From: Leclercia sp. LSNIH1
GTDB lineage: Bacteria > Pseudomonadota > Gammaproteobacteria > Enterobacterales > Enterobacteriaceae
NCBI RefSeq assembly: GCF_002902985.1
Contig: NZ_CP026167.1
Location: forward strand, 3,348,001 to 3,412,000
DNA: 64,000 nucleotides
Direction: 5' to 3'
The notes under the pieces were generated by a model. It saw only the letters and a program-made list of their open reading frames with translations. It was not told the DNA's origin and made no database searches. A program made the translations under genes and the position numbers. Shown piece by piece: positions 25,876 to 35,273 of the stretch. How positions within the stretch are numbered: position 1 is the stretch's first letter; every line of letters begins with the position of its first letter.

Positions 25876-26055
25876 GTGGTCAACCATGATAATGTTTTAT
25901 CATTGTTAATGAAACGCTATTTCGAAGAGTCCGGTTTCGGTCAGGTATCCATTACTTTCTTTATATTTGGCTTAAGTCAATTTATTCCCCGCCACCCCCA
26001 ACCTTTTCTCCTTGTTGATGACATTTTTATTACGCGCGCCACCCATAACCAATAA
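25876..26055 (+). pseudogene. Receiver-like fragment, possible remnant of a LuxR-type regulator
   Basis: A 59-codon frame from a GTG reads VVNHDNVLSLLMKRYFEESG and later QPFLLVDDIFI, wording found in the N-terminal receiver of small LuxR-type regulators. There is no phosphorylation site set and no HTH, and the frame then stops. It may be a truncated gene or chance. Apart from this, the 346 nt between the P-loop kinase and the receptor gene show nothing I can name; no sigma-28 box precedes the receptor. Confidence 0.25.
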
Positions 26056-26196
26056 AAAATAGTTAATGGCGATACTTTCTAATTATCGGGAATTTGTGGA
26101 GAATACGCCGTCCGGACTATTTAAAATAATATACAACCTTACCTGAATCTTTTTCGGGTGGCTTTTATTTACGCAGACATCAGGCTGGAGTAATTT

Positions 26197-27732
26197 ATGA
26201 GGCGTAACAATCACGTTACACAAAACGAGTATTTGCTTAACGAAGGCTCGACCTTAATGTCGACCACCGATATCCAGAGCCATATTACTTACGCGAACTC
26301 GGCCTTTATTGATGCCAGCGGTTATAAAGAAGAACATCTTATTGGTGAACCTCATAATGTGATCCGCCATCCGGATATGCCCGCAGAGGCGTTTGCCGAT
26401 ATGTGGTTTACCCTGCAAGCAGGTGAAAGCTGGACGGGACTGGTGAAGAACCGCCGTCACAACGGGGATCACTACTGGGTGCGCGCCAACGTGACGCCGG
26501 TTTATCAGAATGACATGCTTACCGGCTATATCTCGGTGCGCAATATTCCCGCGCGCCATGAGATAGATGCCAGTGAAGCGCGCTATGGACGGGTGCGTAA
26601 TAATCAGCTAAAAGGCCACCGCTTTTATAAAGGGGTGCTGGTTCGCCGGGGACTATTTTCCTTTCTCTCGCTTTTCAAACGTCTCAGCACGGCAAAACGG
26701 ATTAATTACTCCCTTGGGATAACCGCCCTGCTCGCCTTTGCTGTTTCTTTATCTCTCCCCGGCGGCTTAATTCAAATTGCGGCGCTGGGGCTCCTCTTTA
26801 TTTTGCTGGGGTTGTTTCTTAATGCCCAGATTTGTCGCCCGTTAAAAACCATCGTCAAAAAGATGCAGTGCGTGGTTTCCGGGCGCAAAACGGACTCTAC
26901 CCATTTTGAACGTGTCGACGAAATAGGCTTAATGATGCGGCTGGTTAACCAGTCCGGCTTAAACCTCAATTCGCTGGTGGATGATGTGGGAACGCAAATC
27001 AGCGGCATCCGCGCTATCAGCCAGCAGGTGGCGAAGGAAGGCGATGCCCTGCAGGCGCGATCCGAAGAGACGGCGGACGATCTCCAGCAGACGGCCGCGG
27101 CGGTGGAAGAGATAGCCAGCGCGGTTCAGCAGACCGCAGATACGGCAGAACAGGCTATCCAGATGGCGGACCAGACCAGCGCCAGCGCGTACCGTGGCGA
27201 AGCCGTGATGAAGCAAACCATCGGCATGATGCAGTCGGTATCAAAGGATAACGGCCAGATCGTCGATATCATCGCGGTGATCGACCGGATCGCCTTCCAG
27301 ACCAATATTCTGGCGCTCAATGCTGCGGTGGAAGCGGCCCGCGCCGGAGAAGCCGGACGCGGTTTTGCGGTGGTGGCCGCCGAGGTGCGTAATCTGGCCC
27401 AGCACTCGGCGTCAGCGGCAAAGGAGATCGCCGCGCTTATCGAGAAAAACGTCGCCAGCGTCAATGCCGGGGTGGATATGGTAGCGCAGACCGAAGCGCA
27501 GCTGACCACCATGATTGGCAACGTACTGAATATGTCATCACTTATTAAGGAGATAGGACACGCTACCCAGGAGCAGACCCAGGCCCTGAGCCTGATCAAT
27601 GAGTCCATCTCCCGTATCGGGGTAATGACCCATAACAATACCGGGATGGTCGAGCATGTCACCCAGGCGGCCAACCACCTCACCCAGCGCACCACCCGCC
27701 TGCAACAGGCGATTGCGGTGTTTGGCGGCTAA
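26197..27732 (+). CDS. Aer-like PAS chemoreceptor (energy/redox taxis)
   Basis: A 511-residue methyl-accepting chemotaxis protein. The N-terminal PAS domain (about 10-120; [33 protein letters not shown]) is the FAD-binding type of Aer. A hydrophobic hairpin (about 170-205) anchors it, followed by a HAMP-like stretch and the signalling domain with [20 protein letters not shown] at the hairpin tip. There is no periplasmic ligand domain and no NWETF-type tail, as in Aer. It senses redox or energy state from the cytoplasmic side. E. coli has its aer elsewhere, so this may be a second, divergent Aer. ATG follows CTGGAG at 7 nt. Confidence 0.88.
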   Translation: MRRNNHVTQNEYLLNEGSTLMSTTDIQSHITYANSAFIDASGYKEEHLIGEPHNVIRHPDMPAEAFADMWFTLQAGESWTGLVKNRRHNGDHYWVRANVTPVYQNDMLTGYISVRNIPARHEIDASEARYGRVRNNQLKGHRFYKGVLVRRGLFSFLSLFKRLSTAKRINYSLGITALLAFAVSLSLPGGLIQIAALGLLFILLGLFLNAQICRPLKTIVKKMQCVVSGRKTDSTHFERVDEIGLMMRLVNQSGLNLNSLVDDVGTQISGIRAISQQVAKEGDALQARSEETADDLQQTAAAVEEIASAVQQTADTAEQAIQMADQTSASAYRGEAVMKQTIGMMQSVSKDNGQIVDIIAVIDRIAFQTNILALNAAVEAARAGEAGRGFAVVAAEVRNLAQHSASAAKEIAALIEKNVASVNAGVDMVAQTEAQLTTMIGNVLNMSSLIKEIGHATQEQTQALSLINESISRIGVMTHNNTGMVEHVTQAANHLTQRTTRLQQAIAVFGG

Positions 27733-27879
27733 AAGTGATGGGGTAAGACGATAAAAAACAGACGGTGGTCGCACGCCAACTGAAGATGACTTGATGGAAA
27801 GCGCATCTGGGTTAAGAATATGTTAAACCATGCATAATCAGACAGATACCTGTCGCTGTTTTCCACAAGGGCAACCTGA

Positions 27880-29124
27880 ATGAGTGATAGACTGCCAGAC
27901 GAAAGAGTGAATACCCGTTCCGCCAGAAATAGCGGCTTAATCATTACGGCCAGGTTTATCTCTGATTTTGGTGCTTTCCTGAATATGGTGGTGCTGTCCA
28001 CCTATGTGTACTTGCTGAGCCAGAGCGTAACGCATGTGAGTATCTTTCTGGCCTGCCGGGTGACAGGAGGCATCATTGCAAGTGCTGTCGGTGTGCCTTT
28101 TTTTCGCCGCTTTCATGGCCGTCTGCCTTTAGTGGCTTTTGATGTAATACGCGCTGCGCTGTTAGCCTCGCTGTTAATTTTGCCTGCGGCGACTCAGCTT
28201 TATATCTTGCCTTTGATTGCACTGGGTATTGGACTGGGAAATTCGATGTTCGCTATCGGGCTTAACAGTCAGCTGCCCTTGTGGATTGATGAGTCCCGAC
28301 GTGTATCCACAAACGCCTGGTTAACCTCTGCCTCTGCGACGGGGGCGGTGACGGGAAGCCTTGTATCCGGTATTCTTCTGGCGACCAGCGGCTACGAGAT
28401 TGTGTTTGCTGCGAATATTGTGACTTATCTGGTGGCGGGTTTGTGCGTACTGCCGTTACGCTTTTTGGTGCAGCCTGTTGCTGATGAGTCAACACAGCAG
28501 CGTAAAGAGTGGCGTAATCTGGTCACAGGGCTGCGGACGGCTCCGCTGTTAGCAGGCATGTTGCTGGTAACCATGGCCGATACCCTGGGCAGTGCTGCCC
28601 ATAACGTAGGCTTTCCCATCATTTCTGCGCTTTTTACACCCGCATCAGCCGGGAAAACAATGGGGCTTTTGCTGGCTGTCTGGGCCAGTGGAAAATTCGC
28701 CGGGGCGCGTCTGGCAAACTACCTGTTAGTGCGCTGCGAGATGCGTACAGATCGGCTGTTTTTTTATGGCGTGGCGTTTATGTCCCTTGGCTTTATCTTT
28801 ACCTTTCAACAGACAGCCCTTCCGCTGGCACTGATGTTTATCGCAGTGGCCGGAGTGGGAGATGGTCTGGCGGACGTCAGTCTGATCTCGCGTATTCAAC
28901 GCGAGCCTGAATCATTACGATTGCCTGTTTTTAGCCTGATGACGCTGCTGCAGATGACCGGATTTGGCGTGGGTATGTTAATTGTCGCGCCATTCTATAT
29001 CTGGTTTACCCCCGCGCTGGTTATTGTCCTTTTTCATGGTATTCCGTTACTGACATTAGCTGCCGTATTGCTGTCTCTCCGACACCCATCCCCCAAAAAG
29101 GCAGAACAGCACTCAGATATTTGA
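27880..29124 (+). CDS. MFS transporter, drug/metabolite efflux type
   Basis: A 414-residue major facilitator with about twelve hydrophobic helices. The layout (short polar N-terminus, SDFGAFLNMVVLSTYVYLL first helix, central loop EWRNLVTGLRTAPLLAG) fits the MFS_3/EntS-like efflux families rather than sugar porters. It stands alone between a chemoreceptor and a MASE1 protein; nothing nearby suggests a substrate. ATG is preceded by AAGGGCAACCTGA. Confidence 0.75.
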   Translation: MSDRLPDERVNTRSARNSGLIITARFISDFGAFLNMVVLSTYVYLLSQSVTHVSIFLACRVTGGIIASAVGVPFFRRFHGRLPLVAFDVIRAALLASLLILPAATQLYILPLIALGIGLGNSMFAIGLNSQLPLWIDESRRVSTNAWLTSASATGAVTGSLVSGILLATSGYEIVFAANIVTYLVAGLCVLPLRFLVQPVADESTQQRKEWRNLVTGLRTAPLLAGMLLVTMADTLGSAAHNVGFPIISALFTPASAGKTMGLLLAVWASGKFAGARLANYLLVRCEMRTDRLFFYGVAFMSLGFIFTFQQTALPLALMFIAVAGVGDGLADVSLISRIQREPESLRLPVFSLMTLLQMTGFGVGMLIVAPFYIWFTPALVIVLFHGIPLLTLAAVLLSLRHPSPKKAEQHSDI

Positions 29125-29260
29125 ACAACACGCGTGAATATCGGGTGCATGACATGAGATCGGGGGTTTGACTAATACGCCTTACCGATCACCGCAAAAA
29201 TGGCTAACCCGGCGAAAAGGTCATATCTTTTTAAAGCGATAACCGCCGCCGGGAGCCTGG

Positions 29261-30508
29261 ATGAAAGCAGCGAAACTGACGTCAGCGTATTCCTTACTCG
29301 CCTGGGGGGCGCTCTACTATCTCCTGGGATGGCTGTCGCTCTGTCTCGACGGCCCCGACATCCGGACGGCTTTTATCTGGCTACCTTCAGGTGTTGCCGT
29401 TACCGCCTTTCTGCTGAGTGCAAAAAAGCAATGGCTCGCGCTGTGGCTGGTTCTGTTTATTGCCCGTCTGGTGCTGGGGCTCACCTTTCACCATACTTTT
29501 CACGTCTCCCTGGCGCTGGGGGCGTTTTCACTGACCAGCCATCTGGGGATTGCCTGGTCGGTGCATTACTTTTCACGGCATTACGATCGGCTGCATAAGA
29601 TCGTCACCTGGACGATTGCCACGGTCGTCTTCAGTACCCTGAACGCGCTCGCAGGGGCGATCTGGCTCTCTTCTCTTGCCGGCACCCTTCAGATGAGCTG
29701 GTTCTGGCTCGCCTGGGGCGCCAACGTCACCGGCACGCTGTTTGTCACCCCGCCGCTGATGGGCCTGCTGGCCCCGGGGGATAAAGCGGCGCGGCGCGAG
29801 TCGCTGTTGGGGGTCTGTTTAGTGTTCGCAATACTGCTGGCGACCCTGTTCATCTTTAGCGACGTGCCCGATCGCGGCGACAATATCGCCCTGATTTACT
29901 CCCTCGCCTGCCTGCCGTTGATCCTGCTGACCGCTACCACCGTGGTGTGCGGTAATCGTCTGGCGTCGCTGGCCTTCATTCTCTTTAGCGCGGTGGTTAT
30001 TTACGCCTCATGGCGGGAGACCGGTCCCTTCTATTTTGCCCGCCTGATGCCGGAAGAGTCGATATTGCTGGCACAGTGCTACCTTTCCGCGGCCGCCCTG
30101 CTGCTGGTCTTTATCCGCGCCCAGAAAACACACCGTCCAGGGGATGGCCGTTTTCAGGGCGTGGCGTACTCTTTGGATCCTGAAAGCGGTCGTCTGGTCT
30201 GGGAGTCTCATGCCGACCCGCGCCTCAGTGCCGTATTAGCCCCTCTCACCAGCCGGGAAGCCCTGCTCGCCCGGGTTCCCGATGCAAAGCAGAAGCAACA
30301 GATGGTTGCCCGCTGGCAGGCGGTGGCGCAGGGTCAGCCCGTAACCGAGCCCTTTCGTTTCAGCCTGGCGCTGGCGGACCGCCCACCGCTATCGATAACA
30401 GAGCGCAATATGCTGCTGATGGCGGATAAGGATCGCCCGGTAATTGTCGCCTTCTGGTCCGGCGAGAGAGGAAGCCTGTTCCAGACCACGCCGCAGGAGG
30501 AGGTTTAA
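29261..30508 (+). CDS. MASE1-domain integral membrane protein without output domain
   Basis: A 415-residue protein whose first ~280 residues form eight or so membrane helices of the MASE1 sensory type (FIWLPSGVAVTAFLLSA, WLAWGANVTGTLFVTPPLMG). MASE1 normally sits in front of GGDEF, EAL or kinase domains. Here only about 120 soluble residues follow, with no GGDEF, EAL or histidine-kinase motif, though they have a faint PAS-like look. The gene runs into the next by 2 nt, so the two products probably act together. GGGAGCCTGG precedes the ATG. Confidence 0.7.
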   Translation: MKAAKLTSAYSLLAWGALYYLLGWLSLCLDGPDIRTAFIWLPSGVAVTAFLLSAKKQWLALWLVLFIARLVLGLTFHHTFHVSLALGAFSLTSHLGIAWSVHYFSRHYDRLHKIVTWTIATVVFSTLNALAGAIWLSSLAGTLQMSWFWLAWGANVTGTLFVTPPLMGLLAPGDKAARRESLLGVCLVFAILLATLFIFSDVPDRGDNIALIYSLACLPLILLTATTVVCGNRLASLAFILFSAVVIYASWRETGPFYFARLMPEESILLAQCYLSAAALLLVFIRAQKTHRPGDGRFQGVAYSLDPESGRLVWESHADPRLSAVLAPLTSREALLARVPDAKQKQQMVARWQAVAQGQPVTEPFRFSLALADRPPLSITERNMLLMADKDRPVIVAFWSGERGSLFQTTPQEEV

Positions 30509-30510
30509 CG

Positions 30511-31818
30511 ATGCTGCAGATCGCCTTTTTGCTCGCCGGTGCGACATTTGTCCGTAAAGCGGCACCTTACTTTATGCTGGCAGGCGTGCTCTGGGGCGGG
30601 CTTGGGCTGGCCATTTTTATCGATGGCTTGCAGGGCGGGCTGCACTTTCCGCTGCATATCTTTGGCCTGTTTCTGCTGCTCGACAGTCTGGTATCCCTGA
30701 CATTGGGGTCGGCGGCGAAAGGAACCCAGCGCGGCATCTTTTACTTCAAGGGCGGCCTGTTCCTGCTCATCGCCATGTTGATTTTATCCGGACGCCACGA
30801 CGGCACGCTGGCGCTGGCCATCGTCTTTGGGCTGGCGTACTTCATTACCGGCCTGTTCACCATCGCCTCTGCCGTGGTGGTGCGCTTTACCCACTGGCGG
30901 CGAGCGCTGCTCGCCGGGGTGGCACAGATCCTGTTCGCCATTTTTCTGTTCCTGCCCTTTCCAACGCAGCATGATGGCACCGTCTCGCAGTTTATCGGCA
31001 TGGTCATGCTCACCGGCGGGGTGCAGTCGGTGCTCCTCTCCCTGCGGATGCGGCAGGTCCGTCATGGCCGCTCGGTGTTTGATATTCTCGCCCCGCAGAC
31101 GTTGATCCCCGCCCCGCGCGAGGCGCTGCCCCCCACCGTGACAAACACGCCGGGCAATCAGCTGATTGTCCATGTCTGGACCCCGGAAGGATCGGCAAAA
31201 CAGCAGCCCCTGCCGCGCCCGGTCATTAACCGCTATATCGCCGCCGTGGATGCCAACGGGGTGATATCCACCGGCCATGCGGCGCTGGAGTGCCCTCCCC
31301 ACCTCTACATCAGCCTCTATCCGGCAGCGGAGATCGACCGTTCCCCTTCCGAGTTTTTTAATCTGCTCAAAGCGGTTGAAGCGAATACCGTGGCGGGGAA
31401 ATACCAACCTGACTATCGCTATGAGGCGGGGATCTGGTGCGAGTCTAACCGCAAAATCCACTTCTCCATTTTTAATGCGGCGTCGCTTAACAGTTTCTGG
31501 GCGCAGTACCGCCAGACCGAAACCTATAACCTCACCTGGCGCAACTGCTCCAGCAGCGTGGCGTATGCCCTTGAAGCGGCTCTGGATGGCGTGTTGAAAG
31601 AGCGCTGTACCCGGGGCGGTTTTTTGCGGCTGCTGCTCATTCCGGAGCTGTGGATCGCCGCGCAGCTGCGCAAACGCGCCACCAATATGGCCTGGACGCC
31701 CGGGCTGGTGCTGGACTATACCCGGGCGCTGCACGCCATCGTGCATCCCAATGGCGTTTCGCTGATCGCGTTTATCAAAAGCAGATTTTCTACATCTGCG
31801 GATAGTGCTCGTCGGTGA
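30511..31818 (+). CDS. HdeD-like membrane domain fused to a papain-fold-like hydrolase
   Basis: A 435-residue two-part protein. Residues 1-185 give six hydrophobic helices in the style of HdeD/DUF308 acid-resistance membrane proteins. Residues 215-400 look like a permuted NlpC/P60 or papain-like hydrolase: His256 in ISTGHAAL and Cys346 in [12 protein letters not shown] are in the order and spacing expected for a His...Cys pair. The active site would lie on the cytoplasmic or periplasmic face depending on topology. It is translation-linked to the MASE1 gene. The last ~10 codons run over the end of an antisense cupin fragment, so the C-terminus may have been altered by that junction. Confidence 0.65.
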   Translation: MLQIAFLLAGATFVRKAAPYFMLAGVLWGGLGLAIFIDGLQGGLHFPLHIFGLFLLLDSLVSLTLGSAAKGTQRGIFYFKGGLFLLIAMLILSGRHDGTLALAIVFGLAYFITGLFTIASAVVVRFTHWRRALLAGVAQILFAIFLFLPFPTQHDGTVSQFIGMVMLTGGVQSVLLSLRMRQVRHGRSVFDILAPQTLIPAPREALPPTVTNTPGNQLIVHVWTPEGSAKQQPLPRPVINRYIAAVDANGVISTGHAALECPPHLYISLYPAAEIDRSPSEFFNLLKAVEANTVAGKYQPDYRYEAGIWCESNRKIHFSIFNAASLNSFWAQYRQTETYNLTWRNCSSSVAYALEAALDGVLKERCTRGGFLRLLLIPELWIAAQLRKRATNMAWTPGLVLDYTRALHAIVHPNGVSLIAFIKSRFSTSADSARR

Positions 31819-31909
31819 CTTTCTCCAGCCAGACCACCTGGCTGCCGTTCACCGCTTCGACGATGGCGATATGGGTCATCGCGGCCTCATTATGCGCCTG
31901 CCACACATG
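31790..31909 (-). pseudogene. 3' fragment of a cupin-domain protein gene
   Basis: Read on the minus strand, the frame gives [20 protein letters not shown], then [15 protein letters not shown] and a TAG stop. That is the standard ending of small single-domain cupins of the mandelonitrile-lyase-like or TehB-like type. The 5' part is missing and no start is present. The stop codon overlaps the end of the convergent HdeD-hydrolase gene. A relic of an older gene between that locus and ansP. Confidence 0.6.
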
Positions 31910-32178
31910 TGGTCTGTATGCCTGGGCGTTCATCCTTCAGGAACAGGAAATCCGCATCCAGTTGGACGCAAATAATCATTCCATCTGCATCACTTTCACG
32001 CCGTTATTTTTTGCGTCGTTTATTAATTGCAGGTAGGATGCTTCGCCATGTTTTGCCTTATCCATACGCAGAATGACTGGAAAGGCAGAATATTTCCGCG
32101 CGAGAGCAATCGTTTGTATTGCCGAGCGCCGGTTATGGACACGATGTTCTTGATTCAGACAGGCAAACAGGTAACTCA
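31910..32178. other. Intergenic region upstream of ansP with an unassigned minus-strand frame
   Basis: The 270 nt before ansP hold its promoter, which I cannot place confidently. On the minus strand an open frame ending at 31976 encodes [20 protein letters not shown] and a short tail; it overlaps the ansP start and resembles no family I know. With the cupin fragment beside it, it may be another gene scrap. Confidence 0.35.
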
Positions 32179-33675
32179 ATGAAAACAAGCAATAAAAGCG
32201 CAGCCGATCATCACGCTGCGAAACGTCGCTGGTTGAACGCCCACGAAGAGGGCTATCACAAGGCGATGGGCAACCGTCAGGTGCAGATGATTGCCATCGG
32301 CGGCGCTATCGGTACCGGGCTGTTTTTAGGTGCAGGCGCACGTCTGCAGATGGCTGGCCCGGCTCTGGCACTGATCTATCTGGTGTGCGGTATCTTCTCC
32401 TTCTTTATTCTGCGTGCGCTTGGCGAGCTGGTGTTACACCGTCCGTCCAGCGGCAGCTTTGTCTCTTACGCTCGCGAGTTTCTCGGTGAGAAAGCCGCTT
32501 ACGTGGCGGGCTGGATGTACTTTGTAAACTGGGCGATGACCGGGATCGTGGATATCACCGCCGTGGCCCTCTATATGCACTACTGGGGCGCGTTTGGCGA
32601 TGTGCCGCAGTGGGTGTTTGCCCTTGGCGCGCTGGCGATTGTCGGCACCATGAACATGATCGGCGTGAAGTGGTTCGCTGAGATGGAGTTCTGGTTTGCG
32701 CTGGTAAAAGTGCTGGCGATCGTCATCTTCCTGGTAGTGGGCACCGTGTTCCTCGGCAGCGGTAAAACGCTGGATGGCAACATGACCGGCTTCCACCTGA
32801 TCACCGATAACGGCGGCTTCTTCCCGCACGGCCTGCTGCCTGCCCTGGTGCTGGTCCAGGGCGTGGTGTTCGCCTTTGCCTCCATTGAACTGGTGGGCAC
32901 CGCGGCGGGCGAATGTAAAGAGCCGGAGAAAACGGTACCCAAAGCGATCAACAGCGTGATCTGGCGTATCGGCCTCTTCTATGTCGGCTCCGTGGTGCTG
33001 CTGGTTCTGCTCCTGCCGTGGAACGCCTATCAGGCGGGCCAGAGCCCGTTCGTGACCTTCTTCTCGAAGCTCGGCGTGCCATACGTGGGCAGCATCATGA
33101 ACATCGTGGTGCTGACCGCGGCGCTCTCCAGCCTGAACTCCGGCCTTTACTCCACCGGGCGCATTCTGCGCTCCATGTCGATGGGCGGCTCTGCGCCGCA
33201 GTTTATGTCGAAAATGAGCAAACAGCAGGTGCCCTATGCGGGCATTCTGGCGACGCTGGTGGTCTACGTCTTCGGCGTATTCCTGAACTATCTGGTGCCG
33301 TCCCAGGTCTTTGAGATCGTCTTAAACGTTGCGGCGCTGGGCATTATCGCCTCCTGGGCCTTTATCGTGGTGTGCCAGATGCGTCTGCGTAAGGCGATCA
33401 AAGAAGGTACCGCCGCCCCGGTAAGCTTCAGAATGCCGGGCGCGCCGGTCACCTCCTGGCTGACCCTGCTGTTCCTGTTCAGCGTGCTGGTGCTGATGGC
33501 GTTCGACTACCCGAACGGCACCTACACCATCGCCACCATCCCGCTGCTGGCGGTTCTGCTGGTCGCGGGCTGGTTTGGTGTGCGCAAGCGCGTGCATGCG
33601 GTCCACAGCACCGCGCCAAAGCACCCGGATGAAGAGAAGCATGACGCTCCGCTGGTGGAAGAGACCGCGCGTTAA
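32179..33675 (+). CDS. ansP: L-asparagine permease AnsP
   Basis: A 498-residue amino acid/proton symporter of the APC family (AAT subfamily) with twelve membrane helices. The N-terminal [16 protein letters not shown] glycine-rich loop of helix 1 and the helix 6 region [16 protein letters not shown] are diagnostic. Length and sequence match E. coli AnsP, and the gene lies, as there, beyond yncE in the opposite orientation. The start was set at ATG with CAGGTAA upstream; the longer frame has no ribosome site. It takes up L-asparagine across the inner membrane. Confidence 0.93.
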   Translation: MKTSNKSAADHHAAKRRWLNAHEEGYHKAMGNRQVQMIAIGGAIGTGLFLGAGARLQMAGPALALIYLVCGIFSFFILRALGELVLHRPSSGSFVSYAREFLGEKAAYVAGWMYFVNWAMTGIVDITAVALYMHYWGAFGDVPQWVFALGALAIVGTMNMIGVKWFAEMEFWFALVKVLAIVIFLVVGTVFLGSGKTLDGNMTGFHLITDNGGFFPHGLLPALVLVQGVVFAFASIELVGTAAGECKEPEKTVPKAINSVIWRIGLFYVGSVVLLVLLLPWNAYQAGQSPFVTFFSKLGVPYVGSIMNIVVLTAALSSLNSGLYSTGRILRSMSMGGSAPQFMSKMSKQQVPYAGILATLVVYVFGVFLNYLVPSQVFEIVLNVAALGIIASWAFIVVCQMRLRKAIKEGTAAPVSFRMPGAPVTSWLTLLFLFSVLVLMAFDYPNGTYTIATIPLLAVLLVAGWFGVRKRVHAVHSTAPKHPDEEKHDAPLVEETAR

Positions 33676-33689
33676 TCGCTTCAATAAAA

Positions 33690-33719
33690 AAGGGAAGGCA
33701 GATGCCTTCCCTTTTTTTT
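33690..33719. terminator. Bidirectional rho-independent terminator between ansP and ridA
   Basis: AAGGGAAGGCA and TGCCTTCCCTT form a strong stem over a 2-base loop, with T8 on the plus strand and a T-run on the minus strand. It ends both the ansP transcript and the convergent ridA transcript. Confidence 0.9.
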
Positions 33720-33729
33720 GCCCGGGAGC

Positions 33730-34131
33730 CTACGCAACCGGAGCAGGAATACGCGCGATGACCTTAATTTCGAAATCAAATCCGGCAAGCCAGGTGACAC
33801 CAACGGCGGTCCAGTTCGGATAAGGGGCCTGCGGGAAAATCGCCTGTTTGACCTGCATGATCGTTGGGAACTGATTCTCAGGATCGGTGTGGAAGGTTGT
33901 CACATCAATCAGATCGTCAAAGGTACACCCCGCCGCGGCAAGGGTCGCTTTCAGATTATCAAACGCAAGCTGCACCTGAGCGGCGAAATCGGGCTCGGGG
34001 GTGCCATCGGCGCGGCTTCCCACCTGACCCGAAACAAACAGCAAATCGCCGGAACGGATGGCGGCAGAATAACCGTGTGCTTCATAAAGAGCATGACGGT
34101 TGGCGGGGAAAACCGGTTCGCGCTGGATCAT
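33730..34131 (-). CDS. Rid-family protein lacking the RidA catalytic arginine
   Basis: A 133-residue Rid/YjgF/YER057c-fold protein (SGDLLFVSGQVGS, FDNLKATLAAAGCTFDDLID, ending FDFEIKVIARIPA). RidA proper removes reactive 2-aminoacrylate using an arginine in VEVARLP. Here the aligned segment reads VGVTWLAG with Trp in its place, so imine deaminase activity is unlikely and it belongs to a Rid subgroup of unknown function. It is divergent from a TetR regulator, with a shared operator between them, so it is most likely the regulated target. Confidence 0.85.
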   Translation of the reverse strand: MIQREPVFPANRHALYEAHGYSAAIRSGDLLFVSGQVGSRADGTPEPDFAAQVQLAFDNLKATLAAAGCTFDDLIDVTTFHTDPENQFPTIMQVKQAIFPQAPYPNWTAVGVTWLAGFDFEIKVIARIPAPVA

Positions 34132-34194
34132 AAGGTATCCTGTATTGTGTTAACGTTGGAAAAGGCAACGCGCAGCGCGTAAAGATGATTTAAT

Positions 34195-34236
34195 ATACGC
34201 GGCGTATGTGAAATTAATATCACATATGCCGCGTAT
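34195..34236. promoter_or_regulatory. Near-perfect inverted repeat, likely TetR operator for ridA/tetR
   Basis: The 17-base arms ATACGCGGCGTATGTGA and TCACATATGCCGCGTAT match at 16 of 17 positions around an 8-base AT spacer. The repeat lies between the divergent Rid gene and the TetR gene. Such dyads are the usual TetR operator form. Each arm also holds an inner ATACGC/GCGTAT palindrome, so two dimers could bind. Confidence 0.75.
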
Positions 34237-34258
34237 GTCAAATAAAAATGGAGAGCTT

Positions 34259-34858
34259 ATGGTTGCCAGACGCCGCAGCGAAACGATGGAAGAGAACCGT
34301 GCAAAACTGCTGATGGCTGCACGGAAAGCCTTTGCGGAAAACGGCTTTGCCGCCGCATCCATGGATGAATTAACCGCAAGCGTTGGCCTTACCCGCGGGG
34401 CGCTGTACCACAATTTTGGTGATAAAAAGGGGCTGCTCGCCGCCGTTGTCGACCAGATAGATCGAGATATGGCGCAGCGTGCGAAGGCTGAGGCCGCCGG
34501 GGTGGAAGATGACTGGGAAAGACTGCTGGCGGAGGGGATCGCCTATATCAAAATGGCGCTTGATCCGGAGGTGCGACGCATCGTGCTGCTTGATGGCCCT
34601 GCTTTTCTCGGCGATCCCGCCCAGTGGCCCGGTCAGTTGAGCTGCCTTGAATCCACGCGCCAGAGCATCCTGAAGATGCTCGAACGCGGTGAGATTAAGC
34701 CTGTGGATGCGGGCAGTGCAGCCTATATGTTAAACAGCGCCGCCATGAATGCCGCGCTGTGGATCGCCGCCAGCCAGGACCCGCAGAAGGCGCTGCCGGA
34801 CATTATTAAGGTGTTTACGCACCTGGCAAGCGGCCTGTGCCAGCGTCCTGCTCCGTAG
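34259..34858 (+). CDS. TetR-family repressor
   Basis: A 199-residue TetR regulator. The HTH (about 10-55) reads RAKLLMAARKAFAENGFAAA, ASMDELTASVGLTRGALYHN, FGDKKGLLAAV. The C-terminal domain has the TetR_C_9-like YIKMALDPEVRRIVLLDGPAF. The start was placed at MVARRRSE because GGAGAG precedes it; two earlier ATGs fall inside the operator. It probably represses itself and the divergent Rid gene through the dyad at 34195-34236. The ligand is unknown. Its TAG stop lies within the first REP unit of the array that follows. Confidence 0.85.
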   Translation: MVARRRSETMEENRAKLLMAARKAFAENGFAAASMDELTASVGLTRGALYHNFGDKKGLLAAVVDQIDRDMAQRAKAEAAGVEDDWERLLAEGIAYIKMALDPEVRRIVLLDGPAFLGDPAQWPGQLSCLESTRQSILKMLERGEIKPVDAGSAAYMLNSAAMNAALWIAASQDPQKALPDIIKVFTHLASGLCQRPAP

Positions 34859-35243
34859 GCCGGGTAAGGCGCAGCCGCCACCCGGCATAAAGACCGCACC
34901 CGTCCTCATTGCCCGGCGGCGCTGCGCTTGCGCGGGCCTACGGTTTGGCTGTTGGTAGGCCGGGTAAGGCGCAGCCGCCACCCGATATAAAGACCGTGCC
35001 CGTCCTCGTTGCCCGGCGGCGCTGCGCTTGCGCGGGCCTACGGTTTGGCCGTTGGTAGGCCGGGTAAGGCGCAGCCGCCACCCGGCATAAAGACCGTACC
35101 CGTCCTCGTTGCCCGGCGGCGCTGCGCTTGCGCGGGCCTACGGTTTGGCTGTTGGTAGGCCGGGTAAGGCGCAGCCGCCACCCGGCATAAAGACCGCACT
35201 CGTCCTCGTTGACCGGCGGCGCTGCGCTTGCGCGGGCCTGGGG
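34855..35243. repeat. Tandem REP/BIME array, four units of 100 bp
   Basis: A two-REP unit beginning GTAGGCCGGGTAAGGCGCAG is repeated at 34855, 34955, 35055 and 35155, an exact 100-base period. Each unit has GCAGCCGCCACCCGG, a linker ATAAAGACCG, then GCCCGGCGGCGCTGCGCTTG and CGGTTTGGC. The copies differ at a few linker positions (for example GATATAA in the second and GACCGG in the fourth). The array fills the space between tetR and yncE; no gene lies in it. Confidence 0.95.
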
Positions 35244-35273
35244 TTTAACATCCATCGGGCGGCATAACCAACC

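Noticed and set aside
26040..26196. FliA promoter upstream of the Aer-like receptor
   Set aside because: A TAAA and a GGCGATAC are present but only 11 bases separate them instead of 15 from the end of TAAA; no good match.
34855..35243. Periodic repeats considered as a CRISPR array
   Set aside because: The period is 100 bp, units are internally palindromic REP sequences and the linkers are repeated too, not unique spacers. No cas genes.
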